Assembly (NCBI RefSeq): GCF_005222705.1
Contig: NZ_STGF01000005.1
Location: 124,001-188,000, forward strand
Direction: 5' to 3'
Length of the DNA: 64,000 bases
From: Paenibacillus sp. SY21-1
GTDB taxonomy: Bacteria; Bacillota; Bacilli; Paenibacillales; Paenibacillaceae
The notes below the pieces were generated by a model. It was not told the origin of the DNA and did not search any database. It was given only the letters and a program-made list of their open reading frames with translations. A program made the position numbers and the translations under genes. Below are positions 8,163 to 18,043 of the stretch, piece after piece (the first letter of the stretch is position 1; every line of letters starts with the position of its first letter).

Positions 8163-8214
8163 GGCCGGAGAAGCTCGGCGGTTGACAAAGCGCTGAGCTT
8201 CTCCGGCCATTTCT
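8163..8214 (+). terminator. Terminator after rsgI
   Basis: A perfect 14-base stem, GGCCGGAGAAGCTC (8163-8176) with GAGCTTCTCCGGCC (8195-8208), encloses an 18-base loop. The following T-run is short (ATTTCTT). The rest of the 8076-8387 gap holds only the kinase promoter. Confidence 0.75.
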
Positions 8215-8307
8215 TGTACGGACAACCGGGATTCAGCGGAGCGGCTGGGACGTAGGTCGTATCGTTTCTCAGGCGATTGCGGCCACAAAATTCGACAGGA
8301 TTTCCGA

Positions 8308-8337
8308 TTGACATTGCTTGTAAATCCACCCTATCAT
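8308..8337 (+). promoter_or_regulatory. Promoter of the PAS histidine kinase gene
   Basis: A perfect TTGACA (8308-8313) and TATCAT (8332-8337) are 18 bases apart, about 50 bases before the kinase start codon. Confidence 0.65.
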
Positions 8338-8387
8338 TAGAATTAGTTGTACGCAATCGTCATAGACGTTGCCGGGGGTGATACATA

Positions 8388-9761
8388 ATGCAGGTCATTC
8401 GAAGGCGTTATTTCCCGGCGCTTGCCGAATATATCCGCAGTGGAATGGATGCATCGCTGATCCATGCTTATGAGTTGGGCAGGGAGCTTTACGACATGAA
8501 TCCAGAGGAAATTATAGCGGTCCATGAAGAATGCTTACAATCCTTGTCAGCAAATGTGGATTCGGAGGAAGCGCTGAAGCTTTATAATCGTTCGTTTGTT
8601 TTTCTGATGGAAGTTATGGTTGCCTGCCGCTTTCGCATGGAGCCGGAGCAGTCGACGGAGCAACGGTTTACCGAAATGAGAGAAATGCTGTTTCGCTCTA
8701 ACCGATCGTTTGAGATGGTCAAAAATAAATATGAAAATGTGCTCCAGCATATGGACAGCGGGATTGCATTATTCGACAGCGACGGTATCTTGTCCTTCGT
8801 CAATCTGCAAATGGCCAAGCTGCTCGACATCCCGCGCAAAACGCTTGTCGGCTGCAATATTCGGGAAATTTTAAGGCATCCTCAGCTTTCCAAGGCGACC
8901 AAACGAACGGTTTTAAGGCTTTATAAAGAAATGTTTTTGCGACATAGCCGATATTACGAGTTTCAGCATAAGGACGGCAAACATCTTTTGGTTACGGTTA
9001 CATATGGAGATCAGCTTGAAGGGGACTTTTTGTTCAGCGTCAAAGATGTATCGGAATACAAGCAAATCGAGCAAACGGCGCTTCAAAACGACAAGCTTGC
9101 CATGCTGGGAAAAATAGCGGCCGCCATTGCGCACGAGATTCGTAACCCGCTAACGAGCATCAGAGGGTTTATCCAGCTTCTTCGGCCTTATTTGCTGGAT
9201 GTGGGCAAGGAAGAGTACGCGCGCATCATTCTGACGGAGATCGATAGGGCTAACGATATTATTTATGAATTTCTTAATTCCTCCAAGCCTTCCGCGCCGA
9301 TGAAGCAGTTGATATCGCTTGATTTGATTATCAAGGAAATCGTGCTGCTGACGGAAAGCGAGGCGCTCATGCGCAATTGCGAAATCAAATCGGAGTGCTA
9401 CTCGACGAACAATCTCGTGTCCATCGATGTAAAGCAGATTAAACAGGTAATTCTGAATATTGTGAAAAATGCTTTGGATGCCATTGAGGATGTGCAGGGC
9501 GAACGAAGAGGGCTTATTCAAATGATTACGCAGCGCTCCGATCAGTACGTCCAAATTACGATTCGGGATAATGGAAAAGGGATGGAGAAGTCAACGATGA
9601 GCAGACTGTTCGACCCCTTCTTTACGACCAAGGAGGCGGGAACGGGACTTGGCTTGTCGGTCAGCTACCGAATTGTCCGCAACCATAGCGGCACGATCCG
9701 CGTGGACAGTCAGCCGGGAGTAGGGACGGAGTTTATCATCTATTTGCCATTAGCGGAATAA
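8388..9761 (+). CDS. PAS-domain sensor histidine kinase, sporulation-kinase-like
   Basis: This 457-residue soluble kinase has no transmembrane segment. Residues 15-85 (AYELGRELYDMNPEEIIAVH) resemble the N-terminal helical domain of the phosphatase RsbU. A PAS domain follows at about 118-225. The HisKA domain has phospho-acceptor His249 in AAIAHEIRNPLTSIRG, and the HATPase domain carries all boxes: QVILNIVKNALDAI, DNGKGM, FDPFFTTK and GTGLGL. This arrangement is like the cytosolic PAS kinases (KinA/KinE group) that feed the Spo0 phosphorelay, and no response regulator lies next to it, which fits. The ATG follows GGGGGTGAT. The kinase call is certain; the sporulation role and the RsbU-like N-domain are inferences. 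Confidence 0.88.
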   Translation: MQVIRRRYFPALAEYIRSGMDASLIHAYELGRELYDMNPEEIIAVHEECLQSLSANVDSEEALKLYNRSFVFLMEVMVACRFRMEPEQSTEQRFTEMREMLFRSNRSFEMVKNKYENVLQHMDSGIALFDSDGILSFVNLQMAKLLDIPRKTLVGCNIREILRHPQLSKATKRTVLRLYKEMFLRHSRYYEFQHKDGKHLLVTVTYGDQLEGDFLFSVKDVSEYKQIEQTALQNDKLAMLGKIAAAIAHEIRNPLTSIRGFIQLLRPYLLDVGKEEYARIILTEIDRANDIIYEFLNSSKPSAPMKQLISLDLIIKEIVLLTESEALMRNCEIKSECYSTNNLVSIDVKQIKQVILNIVKNALDAIEDVQGERRGLIQMITQRSDQYVQITIRDNGKGMEKSTMSRLFDPFFTTKEAGTGLGLSVSYRIVRNHSGTIRVDSQPGVGTEFIIYLPLAE

Positions 9762-9769
9762 AACATTAG

Positions 9770-9798
9770 AATCGGGTTAACACGGCCCGATTTTTTTA
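9770..9798 (+). terminator. Terminator after the histidine kinase
   Basis: AATCGGG (9770-9776) pairs with CCCGATT (9786-9792), followed by a run of T residues. Confidence 0.85.
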
Positions 9799-9829
9799 TT
9801 TTCGTTTCGTTCAGAAAAGGAGACCAAAT

Positions 9830-11341
9830 ATGACTACTCAAATCCATTATGGAGCCCGAGCTCAAGAACAGGCGGCGGTCGACGCGGTTGTTCGATTTAT
9901 TTCCAAGGAGGAGCTGGAGGACAACGCGGCTCCTGTCATACAGCCTCAAATTGACGAGGCGATCAGAGTCGCTTATAGAGACGGCCGCTTCAAGCCTCAG
10001 ACCGGCCATACCTTTGCGATCCCGACGCTTGGCTTATATCCTGCGGCATCGATTATTTTTGCAGGCTATTCCGGCGAAGCGAGCGCCGACAGCCTGCGTT
10101 TGGCCGCTGCGGCAGCAGCGAAGGCGCTTAAGCAGGCGCGGGCGGACAAAACGCAGCTGCTGGTTGCGGAGCCGCTGCTGGAGGCTATTGCCGCAGGAGC
10201 GGGGGCGGCGAGAGCTGCACAGGCGCTTACCGAAGGGCTGCTGCTGGCCTTACATACAAGACAGCCGTTTGTACGCGAGCCGCAGGAGCGGTTTGAGCTC
10301 AAGGAAGCTTCATTTGTGCCGCAGGCGCCGCTTGCAAGCGATACGGCGGCTTGGGAAGCGGGCATCGCCAAAGGACGCTTGTTTGCGGAAGGCGTTAGTC
10401 TGGCACGCGATTTGACGAACTTGCCCGGCAACGATTTGACGCCCGAGCGGCTGGCCTTTCACGCGGAGGAACTGGCGCACGAGCATGATCTGGAAATCGA
10501 GGTCATCGATGAGTGGAGCGCCGCCGAGCAGCAGATGGGCGGGCTGCTTGGCGTTGGACAGGGCAGTATTAATCCGCCGCGAATGATTGTGATTCACTAT
10601 AAAGGGAATGCTGATTCTGAGGAGACCTTGGGGCTGATCGGCAAAGGCATTACATTCGATACGGGAGGCATTTCGCTTAAACGCGCCGAGGGCATGCAGG
10701 AAATGATCTCGGATATGGGCGGAGCCGCCGCTGTTCTTGGCGCGATGCGCATCATCGCCGAGGCGAAGCCGGCCGTAAATGTCATCGCAGTCATTCCGAC
10801 TGCGGAGAACATGCCGTCCGACAGGGCGACAAAGCCAGGCGATGTGCTTAAAATGATGAGCGGTCACACCGTAGAGGTCGTGAATACCGATGCGGAAGGC
10901 CGGCTGGTGTTGGCCGACGGGCTGACGACAGCGATTACGCGCGGCGCTACCAAGCTGGTGGACGTTGCTACGCTGACCGGCGCCGTGAGCGTTGCGCTTG
11001 GCACAGAGGCAACTGGTGCGGTCGCCAACAATGACGAGTGGATGCAGCGGATAAGCGACGCATCGCGACGCGCCGGCGAGCGAATCTGGCAGCTTCCGGC
11101 CTATCCCGAGTACAAAAAATTATTGACGAGCGATGCCGCCGATTTGAAAAATAGCGGAGGACGCTATGCCGGAACGATTACGGGCGGCTTGTTTATCGGC
11201 CATTTTGCCGAAGGACTCCCTTGGGTGCATCTGGATATCGGCGGAACCGCCTGGCTGGAAGCGGCGCGCGGCTGGGAGCCTAAAGGAGCGACCGGCGTAA
11301 TGGTGCGGACGCTCGCGGAGCTGGTAATCGACGAAGCCTAA
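9830..11341 (+). CDS. pepA: Leucyl aminopeptidase, M17 family
   Basis: This 503-residue cytosolic metallo-aminopeptidase removes N-terminal residues, preferentially leucine, from peptides. The N-terminal macro-like domain spans about 1-165. The catalytic domain shows the M17 metal and active-site motifs IGKGITFDTGGISLK, MISDMGGAAAVLGAM and the signature NTDAEGRLVLADGL, followed by DVATLTGA. Length is typical of the family. AAAAGGAG lies eight bases before the ATG. A terminator stands on each side, so it is transcribed alone. The promoter is not obvious: the gap to the upstream terminator is only about 30 bases, so some read-through from the kinase promoter is possible. Confidence 0.93.
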   Translation: MTTQIHYGARAQEQAAVDAVVRFISKEELEDNAAPVIQPQIDEAIRVAYRDGRFKPQTGHTFAIPTLGLYPAASIIFAGYSGEASADSLRLAAAAAAKALKQARADKTQLLVAEPLLEAIAAGAGAARAAQALTEGLLLALHTRQPFVREPQERFELKEASFVPQAPLASDTAAWEAGIAKGRLFAEGVSLARDLTNLPGNDLTPERLAFHAEELAHEHDLEIEVIDEWSAAEQQMGGLLGVGQGSINPPRMIVIHYKGNADSEETLGLIGKGITFDTGGISLKRAEGMQEMISDMGGAAAVLGAMRIIAEAKPAVNVIAVIPTAENMPSDRATKPGDVLKMMSGHTVEVVNTDAEGRLVLADGLTTAITRGATKLVDVATLTGAVSVALGTEATGAVANNDEWMQRISDASRRAGERIWQLPAYPEYKKLLTSDAADLKNSGGRYAGTITGGLFIGHFAEGLPWVHLDIGGTAWLEAARGWEPKGATGVMVRTLAELVIDEA

Positions 11342-11354
11342 CAGGGATGCAGGG

Positions 11355-11389
11355 AGGGAGCATGTCCGCAAGGGGAGGCTCCCTTTTTG
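11355..11389 (+). terminator. Terminator after pepA
   Basis: AGGGAGC (11355-11361) pairs with GCTCCCT (11378-11384), followed by TTTTTG. Confidence 0.75.
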
Positions 11390-11609
11390 CTGAGAGCGGC
11401 AATCAATGCTTGAAATGCATGAAATCGATGCCAATATGATTATAGAAGGAAAGCGTTATCTGTACTAAAATAAAATTAAGGTAAATGAATAGGTACAATC
11501 GGCAGCATCCGGCTTAGGATGCGTGCCGCAATGCGCTGTCCATGTATGACATGGCGCCGCTTGGAAAACAATAGAATGGCAATGAATAGAGAGGGTGGAA
11601 TTTGCTGCA

Positions 11610-14507
11610 ATGAGCAACCATGATGAGCGAAATCATTCGCCTTGGCAAAGCTATCACGGTCCCAACTTGGGGTATGTGCAAGAGCAATACGAACATTTTC
11701 TAACTGATCCGCAAGCGGTTGAAGCTTCGCTGCGTGAACTGTTTGAACAATTTGGAGCGCCGCCGTCCACGTCAATCGGGGAAACATCCGGCACGGTATA
11801 CCAATCGTCTGCTCAGCCGTCCGCAAGCGCATTGGATGCCAATATGTTGAAGAAGGTCGTCGCTGCACATCAGCTTATGCTGAATATTCGCAGATACGGC
11901 CATTTAGCTGCGGATATCGACCCGCTGGGATTGAGCCCGGAAGCCGATACGAAGCTGCTTGAGCCTGAAACGTTCGGACTTACTGCGGCTGATCTGGCTG
12001 CCATTCCGGCATCGCTTATTTGGGATAACGCTCCAGCTTCCATCACGAACGGCTTTGAAGCAATCAAACGACTAAGAGAAATTTATACGCGCTCCGCCGC
12101 TTATGAATTTACACATATCCATGATGAGAATGAACGCAACTGGCTGCATCGCCAGGCGGAATCCGCATCATTCCCTGCCCCGCTTTCCGAGCGCGAGCGT
12201 TCGGCGCTGCTTGAGCGTTTGATGGAGGTTGAGTTTTTTGAAAGCTTCGTGCATCGCACATTCGTAGGACAAAAACGCTTCTCCATCGAGGGCGTAGATA
12301 TGCTGGTTCCCGTCCTGGACGAAATCGTCCGCGCGGTTGCTCATGACGGAGCGAGCCATATTCTTATGGGCATGGCTCACCGTGGACGCTTGAACGTGCT
12401 TACGCACGTGCTGGGCAAGCCTTATGAGAAAATTTTCTCGGAATTCCATCATGCGCCGAACAAAGAGCTTATTCCTTCGGAAGGCTCGATGGGCATCAAT
12501 TATGGCTGGACTGGCGACGTTAAGTATCACCTGGGTGCAGACCGCGCCGTCAAGGATGGAGAAACGGTTCGCGCTCGGCTGACGCTGGCGAACAACCCGA
12601 GTCACCTTGAATTCGTTAACCCGGTCGTTGAAGGGTTCACGCGCGCTGCGCAAGAGGATCGGACTAAGCGAGGGATGCCTGTACAGGATCAATCCAAAGC
12701 GGTCACAATCTGCATTCATGGCGATGCCGCTTTTATTGGCGAAGGCATCGTGGCAGAAACGCTCAACTTTAACAAGCTTGAGGGCTATCGCAATGGCGGG
12801 ACTCTGCACATTATTGCAAATAACCGTCTTGGCTTTACAACGAACAGCGTAGATTCGCGTTCGACCCATTATGCGAGCGATTTGGCCAAAGGCTTCGACA
12901 TTCCGATCGTGCACGTGAACGCCGACGAGCCGGAAGCCTGTTTGGCAGCGGTACGCCTGGCTTGCGAATATCGTCTGCGCTTTAACAAAGGTTTTGTCAT
13001 TGATTTGATCGGCTATCGCCGTTACGGCCATAACGAAATGGACGATCCGGAAGTAACCCAGCCGCTTATGTATCAGAAAGTACGCAGCCACTCTACTGTA
13101 AGCGTGCTGTACAGCGAGCAGTTGAAGCGCGCAGGCGCTATTACTGCCGAGCAGGTTGAGGAGCTGAAGGAGCGTACCAACGGCAAGCTTCAAGCGGCTT
13201 ATGACGCGATGAAGTCGAATGAAGGGAAATCCACGCCGCGGATCGAGCTTCAACAGTGCATCGTTCCTGTAACCGAGGAGAAAACGACAGGCGTTCCGCT
13301 GGAAACGCTGCGCGAGATTAACCTTGAATTGCTCAATCGTCCGGAAGGCTTTACGGAATATACGAAGCTGCAGCGTATTTTGCAGCGCCGCGCATCCGCT
13401 CTGAACGAAGGCGAGAAGGTAGAATGGGCGCATGCGGAGGCGTTGGCCTTTGCCACCATTCTCGCGGACGGCACTCCGATCCGTTTAAGCGGTCAAGACT
13501 CTGAACGCGGCACGTTCGCTCACCGTCACATTATGCTGAACGACCATGCGAATGCGCAGAAGTTTTCTCCGCTGCACATGATTCCGCAAGCGAAGGCTTC
13601 ATTTGCGGTGCATAACAGTCCGTTGTCGGAAACGGCTGTTCTTGGCTTCGAGTACGGCTACAACGTATTTGCTCCAGAAACATTCGTAATCTGGGAGGCG
13701 CAGTATGGCGATTTCGCTAACGTAGCGCAAGTTATTTTCGACCAATTCATTTCTGCCGGTCGCGCTAAATGGGCTCAGAAATCCGGCGTTGTCATTTTGC
13801 TGCCGCATGGCTATGAAGGCCAGGGGCCGGAGCATTCAAGCGCAAGACTTGAGCGTTTCTTGCAGCTGTCTGCGGACAACAACTGGACGGTTGCGAATCT
13901 GACGTCCTCGGCGCAATATTTCCACCTGCTGCGCAAGCAGGCGTCGCTGCTTGGAACGGAGCATATGCGTCCGCTCGTTCTGATGGCTCCAAAAAGCCTC
14001 ATCCGGAATCCGCGTGTTGCAGCGCCTGGCGTGGAATTCGCCGAAGGTTCGTTCAAACCGGTTCTGCCGCAATTTAGCTTGACGGAGACGAAGGCACAAA
14101 AGGATAAAGTGAAACGTCTCATTTTGTCCACGGGCAAAATGGCGATCGACATTGACGAGGCGCTCGCTTCTGCGAACGCGGAAGACTATGAGTGGCTGCG
14201 CGTAGCAAGGGTCGAGCAATTGTACCCGTTCCCTTACGCCGAAATTGAGCGTATCGTGAGCGAATTCGATAAGCTTGAAGAGATCGTATGGGTACAAGAA
14301 GAGCCGAAAAATATGGGCTCATGGTTCTTTATGGAGCCGCGTCTCCGCGATCTGGCCCCTAAGAAGGCAACCGTCAGCTATGTAGGCAGACCGGATCGCT
14401 CCAGCACGGCGAGCGGTCATCAGGAGGTTCACGCAACCGAACAGAAATGGATTTTGACGACGGCATTGAACGGCAAACCGGTAGAAACAAGTTTAATCAG
14501 GAGGTAG
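11610..14507 (+). CDS. odhA: 2-oxoglutarate dehydrogenase E1 component
   Basis: OdhA is the thiamine-diphosphate-dependent decarboxylase of the 2-oxoglutarate dehydrogenase complex, which converts 2-oxoglutarate to succinyl-CoA in the TCA cycle. The 965-residue protein shows the family blocks HILMGMAHRGRLNVLTHVLG, GDAAFIGEGIVAETLNF, IIANNRLGFTTN, VHVNADEPEACL and YRRYGHNEMDDPEVTQP. It has the pyrimidine-binding region FGFEYGYN-like FEYGYNVFAPETFVIWEAQ and the C-terminal VWVQEEPKNMGSW. I chose the ATG at 11610, eleven bases after GAGGGTGG; a GTG at 11595 overlaps that site. The E2 gene starts six bases downstream, so both form one operon. The E3 gene is not in the window. Confidence 0.96.
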   Translation: MSNHDERNHSPWQSYHGPNLGYVQEQYEHFLTDPQAVEASLRELFEQFGAPPSTSIGETSGTVYQSSAQPSASALDANMLKKVVAAHQLMLNIRRYGHLAADIDPLGLSPEADTKLLEPETFGLTAADLAAIPASLIWDNAPASITNGFEAIKRLREIYTRSAAYEFTHIHDENERNWLHRQAESASFPAPLSERERSALLERLMEVEFFESFVHRTFVGQKRFSIEGVDMLVPVLDEIVRAVAHDGASHILMGMAHRGRLNVLTHVLGKPYEKIFSEFHHAPNKELIPSEGSMGINYGWTGDVKYHLGADRAVKDGETVRARLTLANNPSHLEFVNPVVEGFTRAAQEDRTKRGMPVQDQSKAVTICIHGDAAFIGEGIVAETLNFNKLEGYRNGGTLHIIANNRLGFTTNSVDSRSTHYASDLAKGFDIPIVHVNADEPEACLAAVRLACEYRLRFNKGFVIDLIGYRRYGHNEMDDPEVTQPLMYQKVRSHSTVSVLYSEQLKRAGAITAEQVEELKERTNGKLQAAYDAMKSNEGKSTPRIELQQCIVPVTEEKTTGVPLETLREINLELLNRPEGFTEYTKLQRILQRRASALNEGEKVEWAHAEALAFATILADGTPIRLSGQDSERGTFAHRHIMLNDHANAQKFSPLHMIPQAKASFAVHNSPLSETAVLGFEYGYNVFAPETFVIWEAQYGDFANVAQVIFDQFISAGRAKWAQKSGVVILLPHGYEGQGPEHSSARLERFLQLSADNNWTVANLTSSAQYFHLLRKQASLLGTEHMRPLVLMAPKSLIRNPRVAAPGVEFAEGSFKPVLPQFSLTETKAQKDKVKRLILSTGKMAIDIDEALASANAEDYEWLRVARVEQLYPFPYAEIERIVSEFDKLEEIVWVQEEPKNMGSWFFMEPRLRDLAPKKATVSYVGRPDRSSTASGHQEVHATEQKWILTTALNGKPVETSLIRR

Positions 14508-14513
14508 TGACAA

Positions 14514-15722
14514 ATGGCTGAAATTATCGTTCCCGAACTAGGCGAATCCATCTCGGAAGGTACTATTACTAAATGGTTTGTAAAAGAAGGCGATACCGTT
14601 AGCCAGGGGGACGTGCTCCTTGAGCTTGAAACGGATAAGGTCAATATCGAAATCAGCGCGGACAACGGCGGAGTCGTTTCCAAAATCGCCAAGCAGGACG
14701 GCGAGGTTGTACTTGTTGGCGAGGCGATCGGTTCGATTGGCGATGCGGGCTCCGCTCCTGCAGCCGCGCCGGCAGCACCTTCTGAGCCAGCCGCAGCGCC
14801 GGCTGCTCCTGCTGCCGCTCCAGCAGCACCGACAGCACAAGCAGCGCCGCCGGCAGCAAGCGATGCAGTTATCGCTTCCCCTGCTGCGCGCAAGCGGGCA
14901 CGCGAGCAAGGCATCGATCTTGCCGCACAGCCAGCGGCAAACGCTGGACAAGCACCGGCGCCAGCCGCAGCTCCAGCCAAGCCGCAAGCGTCGGCAGAGC
15001 CGGCAGCAAGCCAGAACGGCAAGCCGGTAGAGCGCAAGCGCATGTCGCGCCGCCGGGCTACAATTGCTAATCGTCTCGTTGAAGCGCAACGTACGGCAGC
15101 GATGCTTACGACGTTTAACGAAGTTGATATGACGGCCATTCTTGATTTGCGCAAACGCCGCAAGCAAACGTTTTTTGAGAAAAACGATGTGAACCTCGGC
15201 TTTATGTCCTTCTTTACGAAGGCGGTTGTTGGCGCACTGAAAGCATTCCCGCTGCTGAACGCCGAAATCGACGGCGACGATATCGTTGTCAAGAAGTTTT
15301 TCGATATCGGCATTGCAGTTTCGGCTAAAGAAGGCCTGGTCGTGCCGGTTGTGCGCGATGCGGACCGTTTGAGCTTTGCCGAGATTGAGAAAAGCATCGT
15401 GGACCTGGCAACGAAAGCTAGAGCAAACACGCTGTCCATCGGGGATTTGCAAGGCGGCAGCTTCACGATTACAAACGGCGGCGTATTCGGCTCCCTGCTG
15501 TCCACGCCAATTCTGAATACACCGCAAGTCGGCATTCTCGGCATGCACAAAATTCAGATTCGTCCGGTTGCCATCGACAACGAGCGGATGGAGAATCGTC
15601 CGATGATGTATCTTGCCCTCTCCTACGATCACCGTATCGTAGACGGAAGCGAGGCTGTACGCTTCCTTGTAACAGTCAAGGAATTGCTGGAAGATCCGGA
15701 GCAGCTTCTGCTGCAAGGCTAA
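14514..15722 (+). CDS. odhB: Dihydrolipoyl succinyltransferase (E2 of OGDH)
   Basis: OdhB transfers the succinyl group from the lipoyl arm to coenzyme A. The 402-residue protein has an N-terminal lipoyl domain with the lipoylated Lys42 in [12 protein letters not shown]. An unusually pure Ala/Pro-rich linker (about 80-117) leads to a peripheral E3-binding domain around [17 protein letters not shown] second Ala/Pro linker precedes the catalytic acyltransferase domain (175-402), whose catalytic His373 and Asp377 lie in SYDHRIVDG. It has a single lipoyl domain, as in the Bacillus enzyme. An AGGAGG sits just before the ATG within the end of odhA, indicating tight coupling with E1. Confidence 0.96.
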   Translation: MAEIIVPELGESISEGTITKWFVKEGDTVSQGDVLLELETDKVNIEISADNGGVVSKIAKQDGEVVLVGEAIGSIGDAGSAPAAAPAAPSEPAAAPAAPAAAPAAPTAQAAPPAASDAVIASPAARKRAREQGIDLAAQPAANAGQAPAPAAAPAKPQASAEPAASQNGKPVERKRMSRRRATIANRLVEAQRTAAMLTTFNEVDMTAILDLRKRRKQTFFEKNDVNLGFMSFFTKAVVGALKAFPLLNAEIDGDDIVVKKFFDIGIAVSAKEGLVVPVVRDADRLSFAEIEKSIVDLATKARANTLSIGDLQGGSFTITNGGVFGSLLSTPILNTPQVGILGMHKIQIRPVAIDNERMENRPMMYLALSYDHRIVDGSEAVRFLVTVKELLEDPEQLLLQG

Positions 15723-15762
15723 TAATAAAGAATTGGCGCGGAATGAATCGTGCCTGTACAAT

Positions 15763-15806
15763 AACAAACCTCCAGTTCTGCTTAGATGCAGGATTGGAGG
15801 TTTGTT
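15763..15806. terminator. Strong hairpin, probably bidirectional terminator
   Basis: AACAAACCTCCA (15763-15774) pairs perfectly with TGGAGGTTTGTT (15795-15806), and CTGC/GCAG can extend the stem inside the loop. It lies between convergent odhB and the AraC-type gene and can serve both. Confidence 0.75.
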
Positions 15807-15872
15807 GTATTTATGTCGCATCAGCCGGCTGAAACAAAGCATGGGCTGCCTGCGGGATCAACAATCAAGCAG

Positions 15873-16736
15873 CTACAGCCTGCTGATAGCGCCATTAGGA
15901 GCTTGATTCTGCTTGCGATACTGCTCAGGCGTCAATCCGGTCTCCAGCTTAAACGACCGGCTGAAATGGGAGGGGTGCTTGAAGCCGACCTCATAGCAAA
16001 TATCGGTAATCGGGGATTGCGAGTCGATCAATTCGATTTTGGCCTGATAAATTCTACGCGTCATAAGAAATTGAAAAATGGTTGTTCCGGTCACCTCTTT
16101 GAACGTTTTGGCCAAATAATATTTGCTTAAATGCAGATCCGCCTGCATCCTTTCAAGGGTAAGCTCCTCTGCATAATGGCGTTCGACATACGTGATGACA
16201 TTTTGCACATGCAGCTCCTTGGAGGAGGGGAACGATTGTTTTTCCTTCAGTGGCTGTTGGCACAATTGATTCAGCAGAATCAGAAAATCCAGCAAAAGAG
16301 CCTTCACCCGCAGCTGGGCGAATGGATCGTCAAGTTCGTACAATTGCTCCAGCTTGCGCAGCACGGCCTCGACCTCGAGCTTATGCTCGCCCTGCAGCTG
16401 AAGTCTGACATTTTGCAGCTTCTCGAACGGGATCAGCAGATCGCCGGCAAACGGGGGCTGAATAAATTGCTTGAAGAACAGCGGGTCGAAATGAATCGTC
16501 GTGCGGTGATAGGCAACGCCGGGATCAATATGGGCGCGGTGGAGGGTCATCCCATGCAGCAGCAGCAGGTTGCCCGGCTCAAGCACATAGATTCGGTCAT
16601 TAATGATATAGTTCGCTTTGCCGCCATGAAAATAATAGATTTCATAATGGGAATGGGAATGGTAGGGGATGCTCGTAATAAAGCTTGTGCTCGTCCCGAT
16701 CGTTAACGGCTTTTGAATTTTATGCTGCTTGTTCAT
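15873..16736 (-). CDS. AraC-family transcriptional regulator with cupin domain
   Basis: This 287-residue regulator has an N-terminal cupin-like sensing domain, with HSHSHYEIYYFHGG and a metal- or ligand-pocket-like pattern of histidines. The C-terminal AraC DNA-binding domain (about 185-280) has two helix-turn-helix motifs: LTLERMQADLHLSKYYLAKTF and ITDICYEVGFKHPSHFSRSF. Such proteins usually bind a sugar and activate an adjacent catabolic operon. It is divergent from the two Gfo/Idh dehydrogenase genes, about 170 bases away, and probably regulates them. The start has GGAG ten bases upstream on the reverse strand. The family is certain, the ligand unknown. Confidence 0.88.
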   Translation of the reverse strand: MNKQHKIQKPLTIGTSTSFITSIPYHSHSHYEIYYFHGGKANYIINDRIYVLEPGNLLLLHGMTLHRAHIDPGVAYHRTTIHFDPLFFKQFIQPPFAGDLLIPFEKLQNVRLQLQGEHKLEVEAVLRKLEQLYELDDPFAQLRVKALLLDFLILLNQLCQQPLKEKQSFPSSKELHVQNVITYVERHYAEELTLERMQADLHLSKYYLAKTFKEVTGTTIFQFLMTRRIYQAKIELIDSQSPITDICYEVGFKHPSHFSRSFKLETGLTPEQYRKQNQAPNGAISRL

Positions 16737-16906
16737 AGGGGAGGCTCCTTTTAGGAATTACCCTCATTATACACCAACCAGAGTCAAATAAAAGCGCAAA
16801 CACATTAATGAAAGAGAAGTCGCCAGAGCGATGGGATGATAAGATAATGACAGAATAAGCGTCATCAATATGACTGAAAAAACATGGTCTAAGGAGCGAA
16901 CATCAG

Positions 16907-18043
16907 ATGCAGGTAGTGCGTTTGGGAGTTATCGGACTGGGCAATATGGGCAAGGGACATATCGAATATATGTTGAACGGCGGCGTGAAGGGCGCTATTG
17001 TAAGCGCTGTTAGCGATAATGATCCCGTGCGCTTGCAGTGGGCGAAGGAGAGGCTAGAGCATGCGGCTCTGTTCACCAGTCCCTTTGAAATGATGGATTC
17101 CGGTCAAGTGGATGCGGTCCTGATTGCGACGCCGCATTATTCGCATCCGGAGCTGGCGATTGCAGCGTTTGAACGCAATTTGCATGTGCTTTGTGAAAAG
17201 CCTGCGGGCGTATATACGAAGCAGGTAAGCGAAATGAACGATGCTTGGCGGCGCTCGAAGGTTAAATTCAGCATGATGTACAATCAACGGACCAATCCGA
17301 TCTATGTGAAGCTGAAGGAGCTTATCGACTCCGGCGAGCTGGGTGAAGTAAGGCGGACCAATTGGATTATTACAGACTGGTACCGTTCGCAAAGCTACTA
17401 TGATTCCGGAACGTGGCGCGCTACCTGGGCTGGCGAAGGCGGCGGAGTGCTGCTTAATCAGGACCCGCATCAGCTCGATTTGTGGCAATGGACGATCAGC
17501 ATGATGCCGAAGCGCATGCGCGCATTCTGTTATTTCGGCAAGCATCGGAATATCGAGGTGGAGGATGACGTGACCGCATTTGTTGAATATGAAAACGGCG
17601 CAACAGGCGTATTCGTGACGACAACGGGCGAAGCGCCGGGCACGAACCGTTTTGAAATATGCGGCGATAAAGGCAAGCTTGTGATTGAGAATAATCAGCT
17701 TACGTTCTGGCGTTTACGCGTCTCCGAGTCCGAATTCAACCGGACGTTCAAGGGCGGGTTCGGCCAGCCTGAATGCTGGGAAATCAATATACCGATTCAA
17801 GGCGATTATGACGGGCACAAAGGGATCACGCAAAACTTCGTTAACGCGATTTTGCATGATGAGGCGTTGATCGCGCCGGGCGAGGAGGGCATTAAAGGAC
17901 TTATGCTGTCCAACGCCATGCTGCTTTCAACCTGGACGGATAATTGGGTAGATTTGCCGATTGATCAGGATTTGTTCTACGAGCATTTGCAGCAGCGGAT
18001 TGCAAGCTCCGCCTATCAAAAGGAGGCCGTAACCAATGAGTAA
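16907..18043 (+). CDS. Gfo/Idh/MocA family oxidoreductase
   Basis: This 378-residue NAD(P)-dependent dehydrogenase probably acts on a sugar, inositol or sugar acid. The Rossmann fold begins with VIGLGNMGKGHIEYML. The family signature around residue 100, HVLCEKPAGVYTKQ, contains the catalytic Lys of the EKP motif. The C-terminal substrate domain includes GGGVLLNQDPHQLDLWQW, with the usual conserved His. AAGGAG lies upstream of the ATG. The gene overlaps the next Gfo/Idh gene by eight bases, so the two are co-expressed and may act in one pathway or on one substrate. The substrate cannot be deduced from sequence alone. Confidence 0.88.
   Translation: MQVVRLGVIGLGNMGKGHIEYMLNGGVKGAIVSAVSDNDPVRLQWAKERLEHAALFTSPFEMMDSGQVDAVLIATPHYSHPELAIAAFERNLHVLCEKPAGVYTKQVSEMNDAWRRSKVKFSMMYNQRTNPIYVKLKELIDSGELGEVRRTNWIITDWYRSQSYYDSGTWRATWAGEGGGVLLNQDPHQLDLWQWTISMMPKRMRAFCYFGKHRNIEVEDDVTAFVEYENGATGVFVTTTGEAPGTNRFEICGDKGKLVIENNQLTFWRLRVSESEFNRTFKGGFGQPECWEINIPIQGDYDGHKGITQNFVNAILHDEALIAPGEEGIKGLMLSNAMLLSTWTDNWVDLPIDQDLFYEHLQQRIASSAYQKEAVTNE

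Noticed and set aside
11448..11461. cre site before odhA
   Set aside because: GGAAAGCGTTATCT has two mismatches in conserved positions and no well-spaced promoter next to it; the TTGAAA/TATGAT pair nearby has a 19-base spacer.
12168..13433. 421-residue open frame on the reverse strand inside odhA
   Set aside because: It lies entirely within the well-supported odhA gene, has no family motif and no ribosome binding site; it is a codon-bias shadow.
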